A DNA stretch of 46,047 bases, from contig NZ_FOJQ01000018.1 of the NCBI RefSeq assembly GCF_900111795.1, forward strand, positions 1 to 46,047. The letters are read 5' to 3'. The DNA is from Anoxybacillus pushchinoensis (GTDB lineage Bacteria; Bacillota; Bacilli; Bacillales; Anoxybacillaceae). The notes beneath the pieces are model-generated. The model saw nothing but the letters and a program-made list of their open reading frames with translations, did not search any database and had not been told where the DNA came from. Below are positions 46,005 through 46,047 of this stretch, piece after piece (position 1 is the first letter of the stretch; each line of letters opens with the position of its first letter). Both the position numbers and the translations under genes were made by a program.

Positions 46005-46047
46005 GTTTTCTCCACATTCTTATTCTATCATATACAAAAGAAAGGAG

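Overview
The window looks like a chromosomal segment of a moderately thermophilic Bacillaceae bacterium close to Anoxybacillus/Geobacillus. The gene order from flaG-fliD-fliS-fliT through hpf, secA, prfB, ftsEX, ctpB, minJ, csbA, uvrBA, yvlCD, hprK-lgt-ppaX-yvoF, hisZGDBHAFI, yvcD, trxB, yvcI, rapZ, yvcK, whiA, crh and clpP is essentially the Bacillus subtilis 3.5-3.6 Mb neighbourhood, and the proteins are of Bacillaceae type. Species-level assignment is inference.

Layout. Bases 1-3.8 kb are an accessory patch: the tail of an IS1380-type transposase, a convergent two-gene operon whose second product has a HEPN RNase motif, a small unknown gene, a beheaded retropepsin-like protease gene fused by deletion to the last codons of a darT-like toxin gene, and an intact DarG-type antitoxin (macrodomain with the family lysine K80). 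Bases 3.9-7.1 kb are the flagellar filament-cap/chaperone operon. At 7.1-7.5 kb lies an HD-GYP gene that has lost its catalytic core. Bases 7.7-12.6 kb carry hpf, a heptad-repeat coiled-coil gene, secA and prfB with its programmed +1 frameshift. At 12.7-13.2 kb a RelE-type toxin-antitoxin pair is broken by three one-base lesions.

Bases 13.2-21.3 kb hold cell-envelope and division genes (yvjA-like, cccB, ftsE, ftsX, an M23 peptidase, ctpB, a RacA-like gene, minJ, csbA), followed by uvrB-uvrA with a candidate LexA box. Bases 26.2-31.1 kb hold yvlCD and hprK-lgt-yvoD-ppaX-yvoF. Bases 31.1-37.6 kb are a complete, translationally coupled histidine operon. Bases 37.6-44.0 kb hold yvcD, trxB, yvcI, rapZ/yvcJ, yvcK, whiA and crh, which ends convergently against clpP. 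clpP has a CtsR operator over its promoter. HprK and its regulatory target Crh are both encoded here.

Bases 44.8-46.0 kb are a collapsed prophage next to tRNA-Arg(CCG): the 3' end of an integrase gene runs directly into an XhlA/holin lysis pair, and the holin 3' end is overrun by a structured IS200/IS605-like terminal segment. Two near-identical 86-bp structured repeats (19,177-19,262 and 27,084-27,169) look like tnpB-free right ends (omegaRNA 3' scaffolds) of the same transposon superfamily. One supplies the stop codon of the RacA-like gene. The other sits just upstream of hprK.

The best candidate for an undescribed system is the two-gene HEPN operon at 671-1740. The most informative ruins are the toxinless darG locus and the omegaRNA-like solo repeats.
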